Source: Benincasa hispida
Lineage: Eukaryota; Streptophyta; Magnoliopsida; Cucurbitales; Cucurbitaceae
Assembly (NCBI RefSeq): GCF_009727055.1
Contig: NC_052349.1
Span: 42,108,762 to 42,172,761, forward strand
Length of the DNA stretch: 64,000 nucleotides
Reading direction: 5' to 3'
Position numbers and translations under genes: made by a program. Positions within the stretch are counted from its first letter, which is position 1, and each line of letters begins with the position of its first letter. The notes under the pieces were generated by a model. It saw only the letters and a program-made list of their open reading frames with translations, was not told the DNA's origin and did not search any database. Of the stretch, positions 33,691 through 43,864 are shown one piece after another.

Positions 33691-35920
33691 AATAATAGAA
33701 AATGGTTTAACAGTAATAAACACATATGTTTATGTACAAATGCACTTAAATATGCCATGATATGAAAATGTAAAGAATGAGAAAACATCTCTACACTTGT
33801 TTACAAGCAATTATTATTTTACAGGAATCAAGAGTACTTTCATTAGATCAAGGAAACCATCTTCCATTATTCTCTTTCTTAGAGAATCAGCACTAGTTAT
33901 TCAATTGAATTGGCAAGTGTACCACCACATTCCAAGTTTAAGTATGTAACTTACAATATTAGATTTTCTCAAAATAAACCCTAAATATTAACTAACCTTG
34001 ATGCTATCCTTTCCAAACCAAGAGCACAAGAAATAATCTTCTTTCCTCTCACCAGAGTGATAGGTGTAAAGAATGATGTAGCAATCTCCACTTTAAATTT
34101 TACCAATATCCTCTACAAGCAATGGAGTTTTGGTACTACCATTGATTCACCATACCTAAAGAATGAAAACCATCAGGACCTCGATTAAACAATCAAAACT
34201 AATCTAACCATTTCAAACAACCAAAACTTGTATCATCTAAACCTCCATTTTTCCCGCCTCCCTCCAGCAACTTCCTCATTCACTGGTGCACTTTTTGTTA
34301 ATCCCTTGCAATATAGACCTTGTTGTTTCAATAGAGCTGTTTACAAAAGAGTACCATTTTGAATAATAATTAAAGCAAGCAGAATAAAAAACTCATTTTA
34401 TCAATTAGATATGGTAACTACTAGCTACTTTCCTCTTCCTTTCTCAGCACCTGTAGTCACTGATCCAACTAGCCAGGACTCGAAGTTGGACTTAAAATAA
34501 TGTGTTTCATAGCCTTGTATAACCCGAGTCACACGAGTTGCCTTTGGCCTATTCTGGCTGGCAATAAATTCCTGAATATAAAGTATTGTTTGATAAATCA
34601 TGTCCATAACTTTAATTACGTTAGTTACCTCAGCTACTTGAATTGTTGCTTTTCGCTCCTCTACTTGCGTCACTCTTCCAACCCAAACAAATATTTCAGT
34701 ACCACAGTCCAGGAGATAACACTTATTATTTTCCAGTGCTTAGACTAACAACTACCCACATCCAAATTGCTAGATTTCTCCTAACTACAGCAACAAACTT
34801 CCAGTACATAGTAAAAACACATCCAAATGATATACATCAAATCACAGTAAAAATTACCTTCTTAAGTGTCTCCTTAATTGCTTCATCATTCAGCTTCTCA
34901 CTCCTACTTTTCTTAAGGATGTTATCACAAAAGGTAGCAAGTAATTATGCACTAGAACTTCAAGTAATTCAACAAATGTATTATATACAACAAAACCATT
35001 AATCAAATCGAATTTCAAAGGCCATAGACACATAAAAAGGCCAAAATTTAGGAGCAGAGAGACATATTGGAGTGAAACCATAGCTGGCTTTCATTGAGAC
35101 ATTTACACAAACAGTTGAGAAGCATAACATAAGAACAAAAATTTCATGCCAAAACACATAAAGTAACAACATGCCTCCAACATTGAAACATTTTCTTTAC
35201 AAGTTCACAAGGTTTTTAACCTCCTTCTCACAAAATCTCACCAATGCATGATTTTTACCATATAATCCTAAACCATATCTCATGTCAAAACACATAAAGT
35301 AACAACATGCCTCCAACATAATCATATGCACAACCAAACATTCTCAACAAGTCAATAAAGTCATATGCACCATATCACTTAATAACTCATTTACACATAA
35401 GCTATTACACTACTACATGACATCACAACATGCTATTATTTAGCCAAAACACATGATTCAAGATGATCAATATGTAGCCATAAATAATATATAAATTACA
35501 ATAGAAGCCCGAAACATGCTAACACACAACAAATAGACTCCAGAAGTAGAATTCCAATTGCACAACGCGTATAAAAGAACTTTTAAACTATTTGAAAGAC
35601 TCCCAAAGCAATTTTAAATCTCAATTCGGACACTTTGAATCAAGTCTAAACAAAACAGTCTCAATTCTTGCTGAAAAGTATTCGAAGAGCTTTGAAACTA
35701 TTCTGAATCCAAAAGAACCAAAATCCTTGCTAGTTAGTGTCCGAATTTGCTTAATCCTTGACCAATAGAAGGAAAACTTTGTTGTAAGCTACTGTGAGAG
35801 TCCTAAATAATGTTGAAAAAGAATTTATCACCGTTGACTGCTAATGTCGTCACTATACTAACAAAGATGATATCTATCCACGAAGTTTTAAAGAAAAATA
35901 TCAAAATACCTAAATCACGT

Positions 35921-36003
35921 GAACGATCGACGACATGAAGAATGATCGACGGACGGAGTGAAGAACGATCGACGGACGACGTGAAGAACAATCGACGGAT
36001 GGC
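35921..36003. repeat. About 24-bp tandem repeat, CGATCGACGGACG type
   Basis: Four degenerate units carry GAACGATCGACG, GAATGATCGACGGACG, GAACGATCGACGGACG and GAACAATCGACGGATG, separated by short GTGAAGAA-type spacers. It lies near the right end of the CACTA element. Confidence 0.8.
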
Positions 36004-36139
36004 AAGGAAAGAAAGCTGATAACGAAGGGAAAGAGCGACGGCGATTTAGGGTTATATTATTTAGTGTCGGTGCGAAAGGTAAAGAAGAGAAGGAGTCGCG
36101 ATTTAGAATTATATTATTTAATAAAATAAGAAACAAAAC

Positions 36140-36303
36140 ATTACACCTTTAATGTCGGTTTTAAACTGAAATTAAAGCCCATCTTTAATGTCGGTTTAAA
36201 TCCAACATTAAAGATCTGTTATTTTTTAAAAAACAAAAAACCAACATTATACATCTGATTTCACTTTTTCCAACCGACATTAAAACCTGAATTTCTTCTA
36301 GTG
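36140..36303. repeat. CACTA right terminal and subterminal repeat region
   Basis: Four or more TTTAATGTCGGTT, CCAACATTAAAG or AACCGACATTAAAA units followed by the inverted terminal repeat ending TTTCTTCTAGTG. Confidence 0.85.
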
Positions 36304-37358
36304 TGATTTGAAATGTTCAAATTGACAATAGGTAATTTGATTATATATGATATGATTGGTGTGATGTATGAGATACATCAAGTGGAGGATTAATGTAAAT
36401 GGGATTTACCTTAAGTACCATGAAATAGAAAGAAAAAAAAAAGCTATGGTTTATATGTTTCATGAAGTGAAATATTAAAGCTATAGGTTATAAATATAAT
36501 ATGGTAAGCTAGTTATCATACATATTTATAATAATATTAATTATTTGGATAATTATCTCTTTTTCTCTAATAACCAATTGAGTGGGAGGTTATTGGTAAT
36601 TTCATAGTAACTGTGAGATAAAAGAAAAAATGATTTCCTAAATTTAGTAGTTGTTGAATTAAGATTTCTATTCTGGGAAAGATCTCACGCAGATGTTGTC
36701 AAGTGAATGAGATTCACTAAAAGACAGCTGAAGGGAGACTAGACGATCTTCGAGTGACATTATACGATAGCTCACTCAACTGATCGATAGCTAAAAGATC
36801 GTGGAGCTTTTGCTACACGATCGTGGAGCTTCTTCTAAACGATTGGGCATCGTCTATGCGATAGATCTCTGTCATCTCCCACTTGCTCAATCGTTTACAA
36901 GATTGTTGTTCCTCCAGTCTCGTCCTCTAACTAAGTCCACACAGAGCCCACACTTCTGGATTTTCACACTGAGAATACCAAGGTAGCCATTGTGGTGGTA
37001 TCGTACTCAACTCGACATGTTCAAGGTTTTTGAAGGTCGTTCGCTGTGTTTGTGGTTTTGTAGTTCATTGTGTTTGTGATTGTTGCGATCGTGTTGTGTT
37101 GCGGTCATAGTGTTCGAGTGTTCAGGTTTGTTGTCTTGCTAGTTGGATGAGCGTTTGTGATCAAGGGTGTTGAAGATGAGTCTTCAAAGGTATGTAAAAT
37201 TCTATCCCTTGATCTTATGTAAAGCATGCTATAATTTTGTTTTATGCATAGCCTGTATGTTTCTGTTTATTGATTGTAATTGTTTATGTTCAAATAGGAA
37301 CGAAATTTGGAATGATCATTTTGTTGCTCATGGAAATCCTCATATCCGATTTCCTTCA
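36304..37358 (+). repeat. Copia-2 5' LTR, right piece
   Basis: Aligns with 44903-45965 of the 3' LTR and ends ATTTCCTTCA two bases before the primer site. At 36790-36840 it has two units of a GATCGYGRAGCTT(C/T)TNCTAAAC-type repeat where the 3' LTR has three (45390-45450). Confidence 0.92.
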
Positions 37359-37360
37359 AT

Positions 37361-37373
37361 TGGTATCAGAGCC
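37361..37373 (+). other. Copia-2 primer-binding site
   Basis: TGGTATCAGAGCC, the plant copia initiator-Met tRNA site, two bases after the LTR end. Confidence 0.95.
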
Positions 37374-37689
37374 AAGGTGTTCTAATATTCTAAATTTCAC
37401 TTCTGTGTTGAACTTCTTTTACAGTCGTGGTGGGTTTTTTGCATTGCGTTTAATTGTTAAATGTATTTATGGATGGCATTGATGAATGTTTACCAGTTAA
37501 TTGCCTCTATTTAAAGCTTTCTTTAAATTACAAAATGTTAATTTGTAAGGGTCCCTGTGTTTTTTGGCATAATTAACATGCAATCGAGTCTGTAATTCAA
37601 AGTGTTTGAGTTGGTTGAGTCGTTCGTGATGAATTTTTGAAGCATGAAGATGCGGTTCTCAACGAAGAAGAAAACCAAGAGTTGGTTGT

Positions 37690-38230
37690 GTTGTGTAGCC
37701 TCAGGTAAACGATCGTTAGGATTTGACTAAACAATCATGTAGATTTTTCTATGCGATCTTGTAGTATTTACTAAACAATCGTTTAGCTAATGCTAAACGA
37801 TGGGGGAAATCGTTTACTCTATCGCGTAGCTTTGGTTGCCTGATCGCATAGACGCTGGAGGTAAACGATCGAGTGGGAGCATATGATGCTCATCATTTAG
37901 AAAAAGGTGAGCGCTAAACGATCTTGTAGTTAGCATGCTCATCGCATAGTCACTAACTACACGATCATATGGTATATGATATGAAGGCACTTGCTCAGTG
38001 ATCGTTTAAACGATTGTCTTCACCGCATCGTAGTCATTTAGATGATCGTATAAGGCTTGTATTGTGGAGCGCGCTACACGATCACGTACCTCATGCTTCA
38101 TCGCATAGTAAAAGGTACAAAATCGTTTCTAAACGATCGTTTAGTTCTGAGTAAAGCGTTTACTCTTTCGTGTAGACGATCGCAGGGAAGTTTAGTACAC
38201 GATCAGTGGAGACGTGTTGCTTTGCCTAGA
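37690..38230. repeat. Field of TAAACGATCGTTTAG-type motifs in the Copia-2 leader
   Basis: Many variants of AAACGATC, AAACAATCGTTTAG, ATCGCATAG and ACGATCGTAT occur about every 20-30 bp. CTAAACGATCGTTTAG near 38132 is a perfect 16-bp palindrome. Confidence 0.75.
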
Positions 38231-39329
38231 CGGTTTAAGACCCGATTCGCCTGTTGAACCGGAGACTCTTTGCATTTGTAATAGTTAGCTTTTAGTTTTG
38301 AGGATTTGAGGCAATTTTTTCCGGTTCATCAACTTTATTATACATGACATGTATGTGGTTTATATGGCAAAGTGTTTGACATATAGTTTTGAAATCCACC
38401 TTAGGTTGTGCAATTATTCATGCATCATATATTATGAGTGTTATAATATGGCATGAAGAAATTACAAGAAAGCATGTGCATGCATCATGAAAATATAAGA
38501 GTTATATTTATGCATGTAAGCATATTCATGCATCATCTTTATATTATAAGCATTATAGTATAAGGGTGAATGGAAGCAAGTTTTGCTTGGTTAGTTGCTA
38601 TTTTGTATAAGTGTTATATAAAAAGGCTACAATGAATGAACAATGCGTGGAGCACGACATTTAGGCTGTTTATAAAAGTTATGAATGCCTTTCATGTGTT
38701 TGCTTTGCGTTGTGAATGTTTTTGTTGTTGCTGTTATAAGTGTTATAAAAGAAATTAGAACTAAAATCAATAAGAAAGAGTTGCATGCAAACTGAGGATG
38801 AATTCATGTTTTAAAAGGGTTTTAAAATTGGATTGAGATAAACCTAAGTTCAAGGTTATAATGAAATTAACAACCTAGTTTATCTTTTTAAATCGATTTA
38901 ATGGGATTAAATTGATTGGCAAAAAAGATTAAAATTGTATTAGATCTATCTATAAGGGACCTTTTGTCTAAGGCGGGTTCTGTCTAGGCTCGGGTACTTA
39001 AGCTGACGGAAACAGAACACCCCTACCTGGGAACCTACTTGGAAAGGTGAATTAGATAGATTTTCTGCAAGCATACGACAGTTGGTCAAAGACTCCGTTA
39101 AAGAGTTTAATGGATGATGATCAAAAGTTGTTCAACTATCCAAGGTAAAAGTTAATCTTGGGCAAACCTAAGAAGTCACTTAGTTAAAATTCTTAGCCGT
39201 GTTTTTTCTGAGTAAACTAAACCCTAGGTTATAAAATACTCAGTGGGAGGAAGAGATGCACCTAATATGTTAATGATTCCACTCATGTTTCTCTCTGAAT
39301 GTTCATACCCTAAGATTCATGCTTGGCCT

Positions 39330-39715
39330 CGTGGTACCCTGGGAGCATCCCCCTTCGGATGGTGTTTGCATGAGTCAATATCAAGGTGGATGGAGAGAGT
39401 GTTTATAGTAAGTGGGTGAAGGGTGTGTGTCAACACGTCCTACGTGCTCTGTCATTGGTTTGCACAGATCATTCTATACTCCCTCGTGGTGTCCTAAGAG
39501 CGTCCCCTTCGGATGGGTTTTGTGCAGTTGGTCAAGATCAAGATGGACCAGAGAGAGTGTTTATAGTAAGTGGGTGAAGGGTGTGTGTCAACACATCCTA
39601 TGGTCTCTGTCATTGGTTCGCACCGTGAGATCATTTTGTACTCACTCGTGGCGCCCTAAGAGCGTCCCCCTTCGGATGGGTTTTATGCAGTTGGTCAAGA
39701 TCAAGGTGAACTCCA
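39330..39715. repeat. 158-bp tandem repeat, about 2.5 copies
   Basis: GAGAGAGTGTTTATAGTAAG starts at 39393 and again at 39551. CCCTTCGGATGG and GGTCAAGATCAAG mark the third, partial unit to 39715. Confidence 0.88.
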
Positions 39716-40084
39716 GAAATAGATAAGGTCGCTTTAGTTTTTGCCCTAGTTAGATTTTTTTCCTTCGGATTGGCTGCTTGGGGCATAACTCAAGGGCCTA
39801 AAATGGCGGGTCACATTTACGGGAAATTGTTAAGTAAGTTAATGATTTCTTGACCAAATCAATGGTGGCTAGTTGTTATAGGAGCAAGAGTTGTTATAGT
39901 ATTAATGGGTGGTTGAGAATTTCTAAATTCAGAGGAGGAATAATTGACCTCCCTTCAAAGGCTTTTGTTCTAAACCTTTGAAGCGTCATTGCAAAACTAG
40001 ATGTCACACGGGGTTCATGTTAGTTTTGCTAAACCGTATTAGATGTTATATATTTTTCAACGGGTATTTGCTTAAAACCTAACG

Positions 40085-40640
40085 TCTGTCAATGTGTTTT
40101 TTGTTTTCAGTAACGTGTTTGTATTTCCATTTAATGCCTCTAATTTGACCGATTACATACAGTGGAAAGAGTCTTGTAAAACGTATTTCGTGGTAAACGA
40201 CCTCGAATTTGTCATGGTTGAGGAATGTTCTTAAGTCCGGACCCTTGATGTATCCGAAGTGTTCGTAATGCATATGAGGCGTGGATGAAAGCTAATTCAT
40301 TGGTCTGACTTCACATATTGGCTAGCATACCTGATGTTTTGGCCAAAAGGGTTGAGAACATGGTCATTGCACGCAAGATCATGGACTCATTGCAAGATTT
40401 GTTTGAACGTCATTTCTTACTTTTTGAGCACAAGGGGATGGATGACAAAACAAGTAGTGTTAGTTCCTAAGTTAAACTCCAGGAAGAGGAAGCAAGTGTT
40501 GTTGACTCTGTTACAATTCATAGAAGAGAAATGTTCTCTAACATGGAACTTGGAGTTTATTTAGGTTCTGATACTGATCCCACTACTCTCCAAAAGAGAA
40601 GGATGTCTAAAGACAGTAAGTGTGATTTATTGTTCTTGGA
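40085..40640 (+). pseudogene. gag: Copia-2 gag, broken
   Basis: Across several frames the translation gives WKESCKTYFVVNDLEFVMVE (from about 40162), AYEAWMKAN (from 40275), YILASIPDVLA-like text, and VENMVIARKIMDSLQDLFER (40348 on). The order fits the N-terminal capsid region of many plant copia gag proteins (W...NDLKFVLTEECP, YDRWTKAN, YILASMSDILS, MVTARQIMDSLREMF). Frameshifts occur within nearly every block. The zinc knuckle expected before the protease is not visible, and the region near 40500-40620 is only partly conserved. Confidence 0.75.
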
Positions 40641-42000
40641 GATGTGTTTGGTAGAGAATGATGATTCTGCCTGGATCCTTGATTCAAGTGCTACCAACCA
40701 TGTCAGTTCCTCTTACCAAGGATTCAGTTCCTGGCAAACGTTGCCAGAGGGAGAGTTGACTCTATGAGTCGGTACTGGTGAGGTTGTTTCAGTTGTTGCT
40801 GTAGGCAGGCTAAAGTTATTTTTTGACAAGAAATGTTATCTGTTACTAGATAATGTTATCATAGTTCCTCATATTAAGAGGAACTTAATCTCAGTTTCTT
40901 GTATCATTGAACAAGGTTATACTATTTCTTTTCTGAGAATAAAGTGTTTATTTTCAAGAATAGAATGGAGATTGGTTTTGGTTCAATGGAAAGTAACTTG
41001 TATGTACTAAGGCTGTTAGTCATAAAAGCCTTGTTTCACACTAAAATATTCAGTACAGCAACAACAGCTAAAAGACCAAAGGTTTCTCCTAAGGAAAACG
41101 CTTATCTTTGGCATCTAAGGTTATGTCACATCAACCTCAATAGGATTGAGCAATTGGTGAAAAGTTAGAAGAAAACTCCTTGTAGATGTGTTAATCATGC
41201 CTCGAAGGCAAGATAACCAAATGACCTTTTACTGAAAAAGATTACAGGGCCAAGGAAGCCTTAGAGCTTATACATTCTGACCTCTATGGTCTGATGAATG
41301 TTAGGGCTTAAGGTGGGCATGAATATTTCATCTCTTTCATAGATGATTATTCAAGGTACGAGTATCTCTACCTAATGCAACGTAAGTCTGAAGCCCTTGA
41401 CAAGTTCAAGGAGTATAAGGCTGAAGTAGAAAACTTATTAGGTAAGAAGATAAAGCACTACAATTTGATTGTGGTGGAGAGTATATGGACCTCCAATTCC
41501 AGAATTATATGATAGAACATAGGATTGCGTCCCAACTCTCGGCCCCTGGTACACCTCAGAAAAATGGTGTATCAGAAAAAAGAAACAGAACCTTGTTGGA
41601 CATGGTTCAGTCTATAATGAGTTATGCTCATCTTCCAAACACGTTTTGGGGTTTTGCAGTGGAGACTGCATGCTACATTCTGAACAACGTTCCCTTGAAA
41701 AGTGTTACTGAAACACCTTTTGAGTTGTGGAGAGGCCGTAAAGGTAGTTTACACCACTTCAGGATTTAGGGGTGTCTAGCACATGTGCTTATGACTAACC
41801 CGAAGAAGTTGGAACCGCGTTCAAAAGTTTGCCTATTTGTAGGCTACTCCATGGAAACAAGGGGTGGATACTTCTATGATCCGAGTGAGAACAAAGTGTT
41901 TATTTCTACAAATTTTATCTTCTTTGAAGAAGACCACATCTAGGATCATAAGCCAAGAAGTAAACTTGTTTTACGTGAGATTTCTAGTGAGACTGAGACT
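40641..42000 (+). pseudogene. pol: Copia-2 protease and integrase, broken
   Basis: The protease site reads WILDSSATNHVSSS, so the DSG triad is DSS (Asp at 40681-40683). NLISVSCIIEQGYTISF follows near 40890. The integrase zinc region starts at YLWHLRLCHINLNRIEQLV (41104) and is interrupted by stops. The core shows LIHSDLYG (41270), FIDDYSRYEYLYLMQRKSEA (41337), GGEYMDLQFQNYMIEH (41475) and GTPQKNGVSEKRNRTLLDM (41550), so all three catalytic acidic residues can be located, but in different frames. It ends with LFVGYSMETRGGYFYDP near 41850. Relatives read this as one polyprotein with gag and RT. Confidence 0.88.
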
Positions 42001-43756
42001 ACTGAGGGTTCAACAAGAGTTATTGAACAGGTCGATAGATCAACAAGAGTTGTTGAGGTCGGTGCATCTAGTCAACCAACTCAAGAGTTGAAACTACCTC
42101 GACGTAGTAGGAGGGTTATGAACCTACCAAATCGCTACATGAGATTGACTAAAGCCCAAAACGTCATTTCTAATGATGGGGTCGAGGATCCATTGTCTTT
42201 TAAGAAAGCAATGAAGGATGTTGACAAGGATGAATAGATTAAAGCTATGAACCTGGAGATGGAGTCTATGTACTTCAATAACGTCTGAGAGCTTGTGGAT
42301 CCACCTGACTGGTAAGACCTATAGGGTGTAAGTAGATCTATAAGTGAAAGCGAGGTGTAGATGGAAAGGTGCAAACCTTTAAGGTTAGATTCATGGAAAA
42401 GGGTTATACTCAGGTTGAGGGAGTGGACTGTGAGGAAACTTTCTCACCTATTGTTATGCTCAAGTCTATCAAGATACTCCTGTCCATAGCCACATTTTAT
42501 GATTATGAGATATGGAAAATGGACGTCAAGACTGCCTTTCTTGATGGTAATCTTGAGGACACCATCTACATGACTCAACCAGAGTCGTAGTTCTAGATCA
42601 AGAGAATAAAGTTTATAAGCTTAATAAGTCCATTTATGGGCTGAAACAAGCGTCTAGATCATGGAACATTAGATTTGGCAATGCGGTCAAGTCATTTGGC
42701 TTTGATCAGAACGTTGATGAACTTTGTGTTTACAAGAAGATCATCAACCACTCAGTAGCTTTCCTGGTACGTATGTGGATGATATCCTACTCATTGGGAA
42801 TGATGTAGGATTTTTTACTGACATTAAAAAGTGGCTAGCTACCCAGTTCCAAATGAAAGATTTGGGTGAGGCATAGTATGTTCTAGGGATCCAGATCATT
42901 TGAGATCGTAAGAACAAGTGGTTAGCCTTGTTTCAGGCATCGTACATCGATCAAATGTTTATCAGGTGCAGGATGCAAGATTCCAATAAGGGTTTGTTAC
43001 CTTTCAGGCATTGGATCGTTTTGTCTAAGGATCAATTTCTTAAGACACCTCAAGAAGTTGAAGAGATGAACCGGTTCCCAATGTTTCAGCTGTTGGAAGC
43101 TTAATGTATGCAATGTTTGTACCAGACCCGACATTTGCTATGCAGTAGGGATTGTCAGTCGATATAAGTCCAATCCAGGATTTGATCACTGGACGACAGT
43201 CAAGACAATCCTCAAGTATCTTTGAAGAACGAGGAACTACATGCTCGTGTATGGAGATAAGAATTTGATCCTTACAAGATAAACAGACTCTGACTTTCAA
43301 ACCAATAGAGATTCTCGTAAATCGACATCGGGTTTAGTGTTCGCTCTGAATGGAGGAGCTGTAGTGTGGCGAAACATCAAGCAAAGATGCATCGCAGACT
43401 CCACTATGGAAGCCAAATACATAGCAGTTTGTGAAGCAACTAAGAAGGCTATTTGGCTGAGGAAATTTCTTACAGATTTGGAAGTTGTTCCAAATATGGA
43501 TTTGCCAATCACTCTTTATTGTGATAACAGCGGGGCTGTGGCAAATTCGAAGGAACCTCAGAGTCATCGTCGAGGCAAGCATATATAGTGGAAATACCAC
43601 TTGATCAAGGAGATTGTGCATCGCGGTGATGTGATAGTCATGAAGATCGCATCGGAGCATAACATTGCTGATCCATTTACAAAGGCTCTCACGGCTAAAG
43701 TGTTCGAGGGTCACTTAAAGAGTCTGGGTCTGCGGGACATGCGGCATATTGTCTAG
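42001..43756 (+). pseudogene. pol: Copia-2 reverse transcriptase and RNase H, broken
   Basis: After RRSRRVMNLPNRYM (42108) and DPLSFKKAMKD comes the RT body: VRFMEKGYTQVEGVDCEETF (42385), WKMDVKTAFLDGNLED (42515), KLNKSIYGLKQASRSW, and the active site YVDDILLIG (42772 on), with a frame change just before it. RNase H shows ALNGGAVVWRNIKQRCIADS with TMEAKYIAVCEATKKAIWL (43343-43470), YCDNSGAVANSKEP (43520) and the end block NIADPFTKALTAKVFEGHL, stopping at 43756. The EAEY block reads EAKY, so a catalytic Glu is Lys. At least six frames or stops interrupt the region. Confidence 0.9.
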
Positions 43757-43853
43757 GGCAAATGAGAGATGGTACTGGGATATGTTCTAGTTTATTGTAT
43801 ATTATACATGTATTTATCTTGTATTGTACATTAGTCTCCCGAGACATTAGAAC

Positions 43854-43864
43854 AAGTAGGAGAT
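43854..43864 (+). other. Copia-2 polypurine tract
   Basis: AAGTAGGAGAT directly precedes TGTTGGGATTGG, the LTR start, as in many plant copia elements. Confidence 0.85.

Larger units (their letters stand above)
30749..36303. mobile_element. CACTA (En/Spm-type) transposon, 5555 bp
   Basis: The ends CACTAGAAGAAATTCGGGCT and the inverse of the right end, CACTAGAAGAAATTCAGGTT, give inverted repeats of about 33 bp with few mismatches. Flanking triplets are TGG (30746-30748) and TGA (36304-36306). The uninterrupted 3' LTR of Copia-2 reads AGTGTTGATTTG, so the target was TGA and the left copy has one change. Subterminal regions carry many TTTAATGTCGGTT copies in both orientations, as CACTA elements do. 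I cannot recognise a transposase; the interior has only short frames, so this copy is probably non-autonomous. Confidence 0.93.
37374..40080 (+). other. Long non-coding leader of Copia-2
   Basis: About 2.7 kb separate the primer site from the first recognisable gag sequence, much more than in most copia elements. No frame here resembles a protein. It holds a field of CGATCG-type motifs (37690-38230), an AT-rich stretch with repeated CATGCATCAT words (38400-38560), and a 158-bp tandem repeat (39330-39715). Confidence 0.7.

Noticed and set aside
34643..35002. 119-residue plus-strand frame in the CACTA element
   Set aside because: Low-complexity, no recognisable domain, and several overlapping frames on both strands are equally open.
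43334..43714. 126-residue minus-strand frame
   Set aside because: Antisense to the Copia-2 RNase H region.
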